The translations under genes were made by a program, and so were the position numbers. Below are positions 1-13,300 of a stretch of 64,000 bases of DNA, one piece after another. Source of the DNA: Pontederia crassipes (taxonomy: Eukaryota; Streptophyta; Magnoliopsida; Commelinales; Pontederiaceae). The DNA is taken from the NCBI GenBank assembly GCA_030549335.1, contig CM060196.1, positions 9,997,501-10,061,500 of the forward strand, given 5' to 3'. The notes beneath the pieces are model-generated. The model saw nothing but the letters and a program-made list of their open reading frames with translations, did not search any database and was not told where the DNA came from. The number at the start of each line of letters is the position of its first letter. Within the stretch, counting starts at the first letter, position 1.

Positions 1-1794
1 AAATTCAAAAGAGGTGAATACATAGAGTAGGAGAAATCAACTGATCTATAAGGACTAACAAAATATTTTTATTTCCCTTTTCACTACTTTACTCTTCTAC
101 TCCTATAACAATAATAATAAGAAACACATTAATACTATGATATGAGCACAAGCCTATCACATATGAAACATAATTAATTGTAATGGTATATGAACCTTAC
201 ATATTTATCCTTATAACTTAAGTAACTATTAAACATAATGATTGACCTAATATTATGACAGATTGTACACATAGTAAAGAAAAATTCATATCTTTTGGTA
301 TATATAATCAAATGACATCATTCCAATTTTCTTTATTTTCATATTACAGAGACATTAATTTGTAAAAAAATTTATATCCTATTTCATTATAGTTTGCTCC
401 CATGAAAATTAAAATTCAGCCTAACTTTTATGTTGTTTCTATATTCTGACAAACTCAGTAACCATACTTTTATGATTTATATAAAATAATAAACATTCCT
501 TGTTCTGGTACCTTTAATTTTTTCAAATAGTAGACATCCTAAGGTGCAACTCATAAATTACTTGAATTTATATCTATTTGTACTGAGCAAATAAATTTCA
601 CCAATACTAGCATAATCTACTCTAAGCTCCATCCTGACAGACTGAGTAAGGCTCGGTAAAATATTTATAACTTTTGCTATACATATCACTTTCTAGTGAT
701 CTCAATTATTAATGAAACCTAGCATTCATTTCTATAATACTCTAAATTATCAAATAATACCACGACATATTGGATTTAATACATAATTTACAAATTCATA
801 TAACAATTTTGGCAGAGTGATAGTACCTTAAAAATAAGAGCTTAACTTGATCTACAAAAATCATATTAATTTGATTCCACAATGAAAGTAGACTCATGTA
901 GGATCAATCAGAATAAATTTTATAATTTTGGTATCACTCGAAAGTATGGAATTATGTAGCTAAAGATTCGTGAATCAATTGAACATGGCTAGGGTTAATC
1001 TTACCCATGAACAACATGAGTTTTGCCCCATGTTCAAGTAAAATTCGAAAATGAATAGACGACAAATGTTCAGAGTCACCCTATTAGAAATTATGTAGTT
1101 AAAATTCAAAGAAAATAAAGTAGGAACTTACCAAAATCTAAAACCCTAGCTTCAATTTCTTTTCTTCCAATTCCTTCAACAAGTATTGATTTGTGCCATT
1201 TCCTTAAGTGTTCGGCCAAGGGTGGTGAATAGGGCAAAAGAAGATAGTAAAAGGTGAAAGGATAAATATTAGAAGGAAGGGAGAAACCGACTTCAGGTGG
1301 TCAATTAGATTCTTCAAAAAATGTCCTTGAAGTAAATGGCTTTTGCATTTCTCCATTTATTTATTTATTTACTTAAAACATTACATGTAAATAAGAAACT
1401 ACCCCCATTTGAATTCAAATAAAATATTTATAAAAATAAATAATTAAGGAATCAAAATCTATTTTTTTGTTCGAAGAACAAAAATTGTGATTTCACAAAT
1501 TTTTTAATTTTGTCTCTATGTTTTACCTAACTCACACACCTCCAAAAAATTCTTAAAAATAACTTTTAGAATTTTTTCATATATAGGAACAATTACCGGG
1601 ACTTTAATTTTCAAATTTTCACATTTCCGAAAATCACATTTTCATGCCTTAAGTAAATTTCCATCGCTTTCGCGCTCCATTAGTTGACATTGAAGTGTTA
1701 GTCTTAACATCACATTCATAGAGCTTATCAATAAAATAATATAACATCACATTCATACATCTAATCATGCATGATTAACTTAGGAATATTACAC
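1..1794. other. AT-rich intergenic stretch, no gene seen
   Basis: I see no open reading frame with recognisable protein character here. The sequence is strongly AT-rich, with short runs of ATT/TAA. The stretch around 1130-1330 is less AT-biased and may be old LTR-retrotransposon sequence, but I cannot delimit it. Confidence 0.6.
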
Positions 1795-2260
1795 GGAGCC
1801 CCCCAGCGAGCTCGCTCAGGGGGCGTCGGCCCCCCTTTCTCTCTCGTCACGCGCGAGGGAGATAAGGGGGGTTTGCACTCCCTGAACGCCCCCCTTGCCA
1901 CGCGCGAGGGAGATGAGGGGGGCGGCGCCCCCCGAACGAGCTCGCCCTCGTCGGTGAGTTCGCTCGAGGGGGCCTTCTCCCTCGCCGATGAATCCCCCCT
2001 TCGATGATGGCCTTGATTTTTATTTTTTAATTATTTTTATATCTATTATTATATATTATTTTATATAAAAATGGACTTAGGGTATAATGGACTTTTCATA
2101 AATGTAAAAAATAAAAAATAACAGAGAAGTCGACGAAATTTGACGGAAGGATCAAATTGGAAAAATCGTGATAGTTGAGGGATTTAAAAAATGAAGTTCG
2201 TAGTTTGGGATTAGATGTGAAAAATTATAATAATTTAAGGGTGATTAGAGAAAATAACCC
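1795..2260 (+). mobile_element. Truncated Mutator-like foldback element (family B, right arm plus GC-rich core)
   Basis: A GC-rich block (about 1795-2005) rich in GAGCTCGC, GCGCGAGGGAGA and CCCCCC motifs is followed by an AT-rich arm ending in AAAATAACCC at 2260. The same arm, with the same order of short motifs (CTATTATTATATATTATTTT, then GAGAAGTCGACG, then GAGAAAATAACCC), closes the complete element at 59091-59917. The matching left arm is missing, so this copy is 5'-truncated. The reading frame through the GC-rich block has no homologous protein that I recognise and is probably not a gene. Confidence 0.6.

Positions 2261-2328
<68 letters not shown>
2261..2328. repeat. (TTA)n microsatellite
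   Basis: About 22 perfect TTA units lie directly after the end of the truncated foldback element. A poly-tyrosine reading frame through it is an artefact of the repeat. Confidence 0.95.
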
Positions 2329-3037
2329 GGGCGGTGATGAAGGAGCGAATCAAGTTCGACTTCAATACACGCGGTTCATGATTCCTTTTTAGATGATTGG
2401 CTTTTTGTCCCACCTATCGGCATGCATATAGAACTTCAATGGAAAGCATCCTTCTCAGACGAGGAATCAGTGAACGCCTGAACAAAGATATTATCAAACA
2501 CCATTGCAGAAGCACAACCAATACATTAAACATGACTTGTTCATATTGCGGAATGATAACTTTGTTCATCCTTATACCTCTCGGCATTCAGCTGAATAGA
2601 GGATAAGAACTCCTTGTCAGATTGCAATTGGAACAAGTCCTAAAGCTCAATTAACATCCAAAATTCATTGCAACAAATCGAACATGACAAAACATGCAAT
2701 GAATAAAAAAAATCAAGATAGAAATTCATCAATCAGTCTAGCAGGGAAAACAAAAATCAAATGAAGAACACAAAAATATCGCAAGTTCACACATATCCCA
2801 GTCATTAGTTGGTTAGTTAGTTACCCATCAGAAACAAGAAAAAGAAGAAAAAAATGGTAAAAGAAAAGAAAAGAAGGGTGGTAAGCAATGGAGGTTCAGA
2901 TTGTTGATCATGTCTTTAACAACCTCCATGTTATTTATACTCCAAGAAATGTGTCACCTGCTCATGCATGTAGTTATTTTCTTGTCTTCTTCTTCTAGCT
3001 TTTTCTAATCAAATCTGCATGTGGTTCTCTTTTAGTT
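2329..3037. other. Intergenic stretch, no gene seen
   Basis: Moderately AT-rich sequence with no recognisable coding potential. A purine-rich tract lies near 2830-2880. Confidence 0.5.
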
Positions 3038-3455
3038 GCATGTCTTGGTTCGGGTCGATTATGAGTCGAAATTTTTAGACCCAAGTCAACCTGACCTGAT
3101 CGAAGATCCATTTTTTATTTTTTTTATTTTTTTTAGTTTTCAACTTATATTTTTATATAGAAAAATAAAAATATATTAAAATAAAAATATTTTAAATGTA
3201 TAAATAATATTTAAATACTTAATAAATTATTCTTAATAAATTATTTTATTCTTTTTAAATAAATATTATATAATATTTTTATATTAAATAATATAAATAA
3301 ATAAAAAATAAATAAATAAATAAAATATGGTGGTCGAGTAACCCGACCACACGACCCGATCAGGTCCAACCCTCAAAAGAGTATTGACCTGACCCAACCC
3401 AATCAAAATTGAGCAGGTCAGGTCGGATCAAACTCGAGCCATGAACACCTCTAGC
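3038..3455. mobile_element. Degenerate hAT-type MITE, relative of the 6043-6451 copy
   Basis: GC-richer ends carrying GGTTCGGGTCG and GACCCGATCAGGTC motifs enclose an AT-rich middle full of AAATATT. The right end reads CATGAACACCTCTA, the reverse complement of the TAGGNGTGTTCA terminus seen at 6043. The left end is degraded and I find no target-site duplication. Confidence 0.5.
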
Positions 3456-4073
3456 AACTCTTTTGTCCGCATCTGTCCTTAAAGGTGTAGAGAAAGCTTC
3501 TTCTTGTACGAGGGAATATGTTAGAATGATGTGGAAAGATATCATTTTCGTTATTGTATTATTTTGGACAGCTGTATTGCTTGCTCTCTAATTTATCTAA
3601 GTGTCCAAATTGAGGGTATACACCTGCTCCTATGCATGCATGTGTGGGGATATATACCCGCATGCCCCCGTGTATTATTGGTTGGAATTTTTGAATAAAA
3701 AATAATCAAAATAAATAATAATATCTCAGGAATTTGGAGGATGGATGTGAAAAAATTATAAAAGTGATATTTTGACAATAAGACATGTGTTCGAGTATTA
3801 AAATATATCAAAACGTGAGATAAATATATTATGAACATAAATAAATATATATATATATATAATTTCTCCACATCAATTATTATTATTAAAATTTAAATAA
3901 TAAAATTGATATATTTCTTATATAAGTAACATTAATTCAAAATATAATTTTCCAACTAAAAGTTTAAAAAACCAACCGCTCAATTTTAACTAACATTTAT
4001 ATAAAGTATTAATTAACAATAAAAAGATGAGATACCTCGCACAGTAATCTAATAATTTTAATTTTATGAAAAT
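3456..4073. other. AT-rich intergenic stretch
   Basis: No coding potential. A short (AT)n tract lies near 3847-3860. Confidence 0.5.
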
Positions 4074-4518
4074 AGGGGTGAAGGGTCGGGTCAGATTTTC
4101 GGTCTAAAAAAATTAATTGCTACTTTTCGGATTAATTTTTAAAATTAAAAACTGTCCTAAAACTATTTTGAAAAAATAAAAATCACAATCTAGCAAGTCA
4201 ATTTTTTTGAGGCCCTACTTATTTATAATTATATTTTATAAATATATATATAATAAATTAAATTTAATATAAAAATATTTAATTTTATATTAAATAGAAA
4301 ATATAATGCTAAAATTTTAAAGTTATTAAATTAAAGTTTGATAATGTGGTAGAAAAGTATAAAATTTTATCAAAAAATATTATATCTATAATAAAAAAAT
4401 TGATAATATATGTATTAATTATATAAATAAAAAATGAGCTCCACAGCTCTTACAATTTTTTCGGGTGTGATCGCAACTAATTTTTTCAGTTCCACTTTTG
4501 CTTTTTCTACCCCCCAGA
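4074..4518. mobile_element. Probable degenerate MITE with inverted ends
   Basis: The left end (AGGGGTGAAGGGTCGGGTC, then AAAAAAATTAATTGC) is echoed in inverted form at the right end (GCAACTAATTTTTTCAG, then CTACCCCCC). The interior is AT-rich and non-coding. No target-site duplication was found, so the assignment is tentative. It may be another hAT-like element. Confidence 0.4.
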
Positions 4519-5753
4519 CTTACTATTAATTATACAATAATGTATTATAATAAAAGTACATAAAAGCAAGATAATCTCCAGTGATCACATCAAAAGTGGT
4601 CGGATAGATAAAAGTTGAAATATCGTATTTCGGATAATATAATTAAATATGACGTAAAATATGATTAAATTAATCAAGTTTCATTTTTATAAATCGTAAA
4701 AAAAATATTGAAATAACTATATATAATCCTATTTCAAGAATATCTTTGTTCATCTCAGAATAAAAATATTCTACTTTTTTTCATTTTTCTCATCATTTTT
4801 TATTTTAATTATATACCATATATTATTATAATAACAATTATTGTTATAATAGATGTAAACTATTTATAGTAAAATAATTATAAAATATGAAATTTATTTC
4901 TATTCAATCAAATAAGAGATAGAATAAGAATATAATTAGAATACAATATTCTCTAAATAAAATTTATTATTCTTTGAAAATTATGCTTCAACCAAACGCC
5001 CATAAAAAGATTGGACCATAATCTTTTGACTAGTTTAATCGTCCCAAATCGAACGTGTGACTTATAACAGAAAATAATATTTTATTTATGAATTTTAATA
5101 TTTATCTGATGGTAGCAATTGAAAAAATGATAGCACCCGAATGAGAGAGAATTGGGAGAAGTAACCCCTAGCTAATTCAATCACAAGATTCCACAAAACT
5201 TATAATCCCTGAAAATAATTATATTGCTAAATATTACTAATATATCTTAATTAAATTAGTATTCTGATTATTAATTAAAAACTATCAGTATCTTTTAATT
5301 AGGAGGATCTCCAAATTTTAATATTGTCATCCGTGCCGAATGATGGAGTTTTTTTTTTAATTTTTCTTAAGTTTAACTAATATACTTTTTTAAAGATAAC
5401 GGTAAAAGGAAAAAAATCTGTAATCAATAAGAAATAATATAAATATAGAAAAGAGATGAAATAATTCTGCGTGTCTCGCAAGGTGCGAACAGTCTGGAAT
5501 TCATATTTATTACATCGTATGCAATTTAACAGGAGAGAGGAGCAAAGTTTTCCTTTACGTTTTCAATTCTTCATATGATAAGATTTAAAATGTTCTAATT
5601 TATTTTATTTTTCGATAGATCCATATTTTCTTATTTTTTTCCGACTTGGTACCTAATTGAATCGGAATTGGATCTCTCATTTTAAGACCTATTCGGGATT
5701 GATGAGAGTCAGATCTGAATTATAAAAATTTGGATCATATCCGGATATCACAA

Positions 5754-5797
<44 letters not shown>

Positions 5798-6034
5798 CTG
5801 AAACGTGGATTATAATATATTATAATATATGTAATTAATTTATAATTATTATATTTATATTATAATATATATTTTTTATTATACTTTTAAATTTCATTTA
5901 TTATAAATCAAATTGGACAATCTTCGATTTTTTTTTTGTCTCAGCGAAACATCTCTGTCTTGCAAAAAATCGGCCATCCCGATTCACAACCGTTTGATCA
6001 TTCTTAATTTAGTGATGATTTAAAAATTGACATC
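4519..6034. other. AT-rich intergenic stretch
   Basis: No gene seen. It contains a dinucleotide (TA)n tract at 5758-5796. A segment near 4750-4995, ending in CCAAACGCCC, looks like an old MITE, but its borders are unclear. Confidence 0.5.
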
Positions 6035-6042
6035 ATTAAAAT

Positions 6043-6451
6043 TAGGAGTGTTCAAAGGGTCGGATCGACCTACGGACCCAATGACCCGACTCGACCTGAC
6101 CTCGATCCGAAGACTCGATTTTTTATTTTTTTAATTTTCAGCCTATATTATGTATAAAAATTTTAAAAAATATTAAAATGAAATATTTTAAATGTGTAAA
6201 ATAATGTTTAAATATTGAATAAGTTATTATATACATTTTAAATAAATATTATATTATATTTTATATTAAATAATAGAAATAATAAGAAAAAAATTTAAAA
6301 ATATTGATCGGACAACTCGACCATCCGACCCAAATCAGATTTGGATCAGATCCATCTTTCCAAAATAGGCTGACCCAATTCGATAAAAATCGGATTGGTC
6401 GGATCAGGTTCGGAATCGGGTCGAGTCAAATTCGACCCGTGAACATCCCTA
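6043..6451. mobile_element. hAT-type MITE with 8-bp target-site duplication
   Basis: The element starts TAGGAGTGTTCA and ends TGAACATCCCTA, imperfect inverted termini. Both sides are flanked by the 8-bp direct repeat ATTAAAAT (6035-6042 and 6452-6459). The 409-bp interior is AT-rich, with GGGTCGG-like sub-terminal motifs and no coding capacity. An 8-bp duplication and TAGGG-like ends are characteristic of the hAT superfamily, so I call this a non-autonomous hAT element. Confidence 0.75.
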
Positions 6452-6459
6452 ATTAAAAT

Positions 6460-7534
6460 TCTGTATTAAGTAATCAATTGTATCAAATTGAAAATAATAG
6501 AACACGAATTTATAAATGACAGATATCCAAACAGAACACGAAAATAAACATGGGCGCCAATCGCCAATTGTCATTGAAATATAATAATAAAAAAATATAT
6601 AGCTAATTAGTAATTAGTGTATGGTTGGATCGTGACAGATCACTGTATATATTTAGTTGCATCACCACCTGTTTTTGTTGCACAGTGATTGCTAGCAAAC
6701 ATATTTAAAAAAAAATCAAACTAATCATATCAAATAATAAGATAAGATACTTTAAAAATCAAATAAATTGTTTTAACTAGTAAAACGAGATTAATATGCA
6801 ACAACAAAAAACCATTATCTAGGATTAATGCGCCAACCTCTAATGTCGACATTTTATATCATTTTATTTATCACAAGTATATCGACTAATATTAAAGCCC
6901 TCATAATTCAAGTGACTATTCAACAAGCAATCGGGAGTTGTAAACAGCGCAGCATCCATTGACCATCTTATTTGCCCCAAACCAAGTTTGTTCCACCAAA
7001 CCCTAATTATTAGGGCGCCCTGTCTGTGGCTCACACCACTACAGTTCAAGAACAAGAATCCCGAGGCATTTCGGGGTAGGGCAAAATACATTGCCACCCA
7101 TTAAACAATTATTAACCGGATGATTAATTGACTTCGATAAAATCATTTTAATATTTTGTTCAATCAGACAAGAGCATCATTTATTTTCCACTCTAACTTA
7201 TTTTCTGCGAAATCTAAAATGCTAAGCACGACATTCAACTTATTTATGACAGATATAAGATTCGAGAAATCTTATTACAGATTTTTTTTCTTTATTCTGT
7301 GTTAGTTCCAATGTCCCTGTACTTACCCCGGTCGTGTCCCAATCTTAGCAACAACTTCGCTCCCACCGCAATGATTGGATGGTGCGTCGGCTGTGCACAC
7401 AGCTTCGTCTCTCAAACTCTCACCTGTGCAGCTGTGTCTGTGCTGCTACTAGATCTCCCCCCAACCTTTATACAGACACAATATAACATAGATACATTAA
7501 AAAAAAGCAAGATACAGGACAGAGGAGAGAGAGC
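6460..7534. other. Intergenic stretch upstream of the IQD gene
   Basis: No convincing gene. The composition changes from AT-rich to mixed after about 7290. That change, with a CT-rich tract further downstream, suggests the IQD promoter lies at roughly 7290-7530. No single core element is certain. Confidence 0.4.
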
Positions 7535-8712
7535 ATGCCCCACATAAAAGGTGTTTTCCCGTCTCTCAATCCAAAGTCCAAATCTTATGTTGCCTCACCT
7601 TGGTGGCCTAGAGGTGCCACGAAACCAGTGACACCCTCCCTCCTCTTCCTCCTCCGGAAGGTCTCACCTTTACTCTCAGTACAGTACTCCTCGCTCTCGC
7701 CAGGTACCACCACCTGCTGCTCTCATTTGTTCCTTGTTTAGCTTCCTTCGGATTTGCGTGATCTTGTTGTTTATATATGTGCATACTTCTTTGATCGTGG
7801 TGGATGGATTCATTCACTGCAATAGGAATCTGATCGGATCATGTATGTATTGCTATTTCATTCAACCGTAAATATGCTGTAAGGTCCCAGAGTTCGGATC
7901 TGATGCGTCTGTGTCTGAAAGGAATTAATTTTTTTTGGTGTTGATTGTCTGATAATTGGTCCAAGTTTTGTGGCAAAGAATATGAAGACTTAAATTGTGG
8001 TGTAGAGTTGAGTTGTTGGGTGCCTTTTTCATTGTATGGATGAATCTTTTTCGCAGTTGACAGACTTGATTGGATGATCGCTTTTGAGAAATTAATTGCA
8101 GAAGACTGTAAAATCTGTGTGCGGCCAATATATCCTCAAACCTGGGAAGAGAAAGAGTTAAAAAGTCTCATAGATCAGTAAGGCTACCTGTAACCAACGA
8201 AGAATGAATAGGACTACTCACTTCAGATATAGCATAATGAATCACCTCGTTGCAGCTTTTGTGGTCGCTTCAAATTGTTATGCACTCCCTTTTATCCTCA
8301 TTGTTTTATGCAGAATTAGATCTTTGCTGCATCTCTACTACAATTAAATTCTTCCGACTCCGATACTACAGTTTGTTACAGTTCCCGGAAGATTTCTTGG
8401 CCCAATATGGCAACATAGCTTAAGTTTTTCTTTGCACACCTCTTCGTTGAAGTCGAAGGAGCATGTTGAAGGCTGGGTTTAGAAGCTTATGCACCTTTCA
8501 ATTTTTACCATGTATCAAGAAATCAGCAAAGCTGGGATTTATTGATATTTCTTTTGCCTCCCCCCTGTTATACCATAACGTGCTTACATGACTTAGAATT
8601 GATCCATTTGCATCTTTTGAGTTCTTTTTTAAAATGGGTAGTTTTAGTTTGACTTGAAAACTTTCTGCACTGTAGGTTTGAAGTTTGATGCTTCGTTCCT
8701 GAACTGCATTTA
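7535..8712 (+). other. Probable 5' leader exon and leader intron of the IQD gene
   Basis: A CT-rich, non-coding segment ends at 7703 in CGCCAG followed by GTACC, a plausible donor. A plausible acceptor, TTTCTGCACTGTAG, ends at 8675, 37 bases before the IQD start codon. This would make a leader intron of about 970 bp. It is inferred from splice-site context only and needs transcript evidence. Confidence 0.4.
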
Positions 8713-10310
8713 ATGAGGATGGGTTCTAGCGAATGGTTGAAGACAATCATTAAGAAAACAAGCCCAAAAAAGTCAAAGAAAGTCAAGGTAAGACGTTAAT
8801 ATCTAATATACCAAACTCGCAGTATATGCTTGATATGCTAGTGTATAATCAGCATGGTATCAGCATAAATTAGCATTAGCCAGAGGGATTTCCTTCCTTT
8901 CTGCCATAGGGCGATAACAACTTGAGCTAGGAAGCCCCCTTCAATTGATAAAAATTCGACAATGCATCTTGATGCGCTTGTTCATAAAAAAACTGAGCTA
9001 TGAGCAATTAAGCTATGAAAACTTATTGGTACATCAGGTTGCACATACGCTGGCATAAACCAGTGACACACATACTATAATTTGAATGCATTTGATGTTA
9101 ATAATTAAACAATTTGGAACATTTAGCACATAATATTTCATCATATGTATCAGAAAATTGTCATAAACTGAGTTACTATTCAAACAAGATACTGCAGACA
9201 TTATATTCTATCAACCAATGTAAATTACCAAATGATCATTTCTGCAAGTACATAAGTTGACCGTCAATTGTCCAGTGTAACATAATACTAGAGGCACAGT
9301 GCATGTCTCTTGTTTATGTTTGTTCACTAAGCTTGTTAAGTAAACTTCCCAGATTTCAGCAAAGAATAATATCAATCATTTTACAAATTCGTTGTTTTAA
9401 ACAGTCTTCTGCTGATCACCAATCAAATGGGATAAATGCTGGGAATCAATCTCAAAAGGAGCCTAGTAAGTCACTAGAAGCTCTCAGTGAGAGTAGTGGT
9501 ATGAGTATTGAAGATGTGGCAGCTATCCGGATTCAAACTGCATTTCGACGATTCAAGGTATATGATCTGTTCTATATAAGAGCTTGTCTGTGGTACGAAA
9601 AATGCCCTATGATAGTTTCTTACTTGTACATGGTCTTATCAAAAGTCATGTTTGCCTTATGAAATGGGTACAACAAAGAATTTTTTCGGAACCAGGAAAA
9701 AACATTGTTTCCAGCTGGTTTGCAAGGAAGCAGTATAAGGTAGTCTTAAAAGGTTTTAGTAGAATTTTATTGATGCATAAATGAAACGGGCATCCGGAGA
9801 TAATGTTGAAGGGGGTGTCTATGCTTCTTTTCTTCCAATTTGCAATGGAAATGAGTTCAACTGACAACATGATGTATTATAAAATGCCTTTATGATTGGA
9901 TTAATATTCAGTATTAGTAAGTATGCATGCATAAAGAACAAACAATTCACGTAGCTAATAGAAATGAAACTGAGAGAAAAAACTCTTATGATAGCTTTCC
10001 CAACACATTTCATACTCAAAATATCTAAAGAAAAATGTAGGGATACAATTGGAAGATGGCAACTTAAATATTTGCTTAAAGCTCTTTTTTATTCTACTTG
10101 CTCAGTTCGATTTGCCGCAAATTAAATTTTCCGGAGAAGAAGGCAGGTAGTTGGTGTTTTCTTGGGCTATTCACAACTGAGATGAAACAAAATGTAAATC
10201 TTGATATATAATCCATCTCTTTGTGTTCACATGTGAGTAAATACAAAAAAATTAGAAGGATGTCCATTGGTTTGCTTTCCCAATCAATTATGTGACATAC
10301 AAATTACATT

Positions 10311-10351
<41 letters not shown>

Positions 10352-13300
10352 CAGAAAGGATGACTACCATTTTGGTAGACATTCAAATTTATTAATAATA
10401 AAAAGAGGTTACATCATAATTACAACAAAAGTAATTGAATGCTGAATTCTCCCTCCACTACTCACACGACCATACGTTACATAACTCTACAGCCTGCCTG
10501 GCAATATTATCCGTGTAGCATCGCCCGTTTTTTTAATATGACTGCATTCCTTTGTGACCAAATTGCCCATAGAGTAGATAAGGTTAGTACTCTGCCCCGC
10601 CTCAAGACATATCTTCGATGGTTTCCCATCACATTACCACTCCGAAAGGAGCTCCAAAATGCTTCACATTAAGCCATTGACTTCTGGTGATTGTTCATAC
10701 TTCTCTTGCCACCTCGCACTCAAAAACAAGTGTTTAATATCCTCGACAGCATTATTGCACAAAACACAGGTGATATCAGCCTCAGGTTGCCATCGAGATC
10801 TATAAGATTTGGTGAGGAGTCGCCCACGTCGGAGAAGCCAAGCGAAAATTTTGATTCTTAGTGGTATTGAGCTCCTCCATATAATGGTGCAGTCCGATTT
10901 CAAGTCATCATCATCAATTATATCAGTTGCACTTATACTTTACGGGCTGAAAAAACACCAACCGACCATACCCAGCTGTCCCTTATATTATCTTTAGGAG
11001 CATATCCTTCCAATTTATAAAAAATCATCAATTCGTTGGTCTGACAAATTACTTGTGAAAGATGGCAGCCAGGCCCCATTGTGACCTCCCGATGTGGACC
11101 AACATTTTGCCACCTTGATGTTTTTGTCCGCTGCCATGGCATATAGCCTAGGGAATAGTTGTGCTAGTGAATCAGGTCCAGCCCAAAGATCTTTCCAAAA
11201 GCGAAGCTCTCTTCCGTTACCTAGTCTCAATGAGATACGTGATCTGATCTTTGGTAATGTAACCATCACCCCCTTCCAAAAAGATGAGCATCCATTTTGC
11301 GTCACCATTCGTTGTTCCCAAGATATAACTCTCCCATGACATGCGAAAATAACTGATGACCATATGTCATTTGTGTTGCTCAAGATTTTGTATGCTCATT
11401 TTGATAGCAATGCTTCATTTTCTCTTCAAAGTACACGTACATCCAAACCTCCTACAGAATGAGGCCTGCAGATATCCTTCCATGCCACCAGATGAACACC
11501 TTGATTATTCCTTCCAGAATGTGCCCAAATAAATTTGCTCATGATGGAGTCAAGGCGAACTTCGATTGATTTTGGTAAAGGTAATACAGATAAGAAATAC
11601 ACTGGTAGTGCTGATAGAACTGTCTGCACTAGAGTAAGTCGCCCTCCTTTGGATAAGTAGCTTTGCACTCCAGTCCTCAAGTCGTTGCACCACCCTCTCA
11701 ATGACCGATGCCACACACAAAAGAAGTCAGTTAGAAAGAAAGCGGTTCCTACGGTGGTTGCCAAAGCTCCGAGTGAACCCGAAATAGGCCAAGCGAGACT
11801 CTCTTTCGAAAGTGAGATCACCATCGGCAGTGACTCAGGTCCTCTTATTCGTTAGAGGTAGGCCCAAATATGTTAGTGGGAGGTAGCTGTTTCTAGTATC
11901 ATAGAGCAACTAGCTGCCTCTTGGTCATCCATCCCAAAAGGTATCAACAACAACAACAACAAAGCCTTATCCCATTAGATGGGGTCGGCTACATGGATCA
12001 TACGACGTCATTCCGCATTCGTTGATCCATGTTCATGCGATTCGACAGGTATAAATGAGGATTTTAAATGGTTAATTTAAACCAAAAAAATCCCCAAAGA
12101 TCTTCACTAGGATAGCAGTCATCCTTGCTGTTACGCTAGAGCCTTCGATGAAGAATGTAGTATCGTCGGCATATTGCGTCAGCATATTGCAGAAGTGGAA
12201 TGATTGAGCCCTGACTTATATTGCCTGTGAACCTGGATTTGAGACCAGCATTACACAAGGAAAATGTGCAATGGGCCAGCGCATCAACTGCAAGTACGAA
12301 TGACATTGGAGCAAGTGGGCAGCCTTGGCGGACTCCACGTTGAGGTTGAATCCAACCACCTGCCGGGGAACCATTTATGAGAGTTGAGAAAGAAACCATA
12401 CACGCACCGTTTCATCCATGATATCCACTTCGTCGAAAAGCCTCTCTTATATAAGGAGTTCCACAAAAAGGTCCAGTCCAAGGCGTCATATGTGTTATGG
12501 TCCAGTCCAAGGTGTCATATGCCTTAGACAAGTCCACTTTCCAAAGAAACCCCTTTTTCCGGGTGTAACGCCATGTAGAAATTATTTCTGAAGCCATGGT
12601 AAAACTGTCAGTGATTGAGCGCCCCGTAATGAAAGTTGATTGCACCAGATGCACCAAAGTGTCCAGGACTAGCCACAACCTGTTAGCCAAGACACGAGCC
12701 ACAATAAGATAAATTGCATTAGAGAAGGCAATATGTCTAAAGTCTTCAACTCTATATGCCCCAGGTTTCTTTGGTACGAGGAATAAGAAAAATCTGTTAA
12801 TGCGGTCAAAACCCCTTTTGCCCACTATAAATGCTTGAATAGTTGCCATGACATCTGGCCCAAGCAATGTCCAGAATTCCTTGAAGAATAAAACAGGGAA
12901 GCCATCGGGACACGGGGCTCCTTCACTCTTCATGCCCTTAAGTGCAATAAGAACCTTCTCCTCAGAAAAGTTACACGTCAGCCTCTCAGCTTGTGTTTGA
13001 GTTAATCTAGGGGCTGAGGTACTTGTCCACTGCCACTCACCAGGGGACGTCGACGAGTGAAGTTCCGAAAATATTTAGCCACTTTCTCACCTATGTTATC
13101 CCTATCACCTCTCTATCATCAACGACAAGTCTGTCAATAGTATTTTTACGGCAGCGTCCACTCGCATATAGGTGAAAATATCTTGTGTTTGAGCCCCCTT
13201 CTTTAAGCCAAAGTTGCCTCGACCTTTGCCTCCACTCTATCTTCCTTTTAAGGTCTTCTTTTGCCACTACCTCGTGATGGCACTTTCGTCCAACAGCTCT

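Noticed and set aside
2175-2381. ORF with 22 consecutive tyrosines
   Set aside because: It is created by the (TTA)n microsatellite.
9720-9739. Possible extra IQD exon (frame reading WFARKQYK)
   Set aside because: It resembles the ARKAL part of the IQ region, but adding it would duplicate that motif. The exon 2 to exon 3 join already gives an intact IQ motif in phase.
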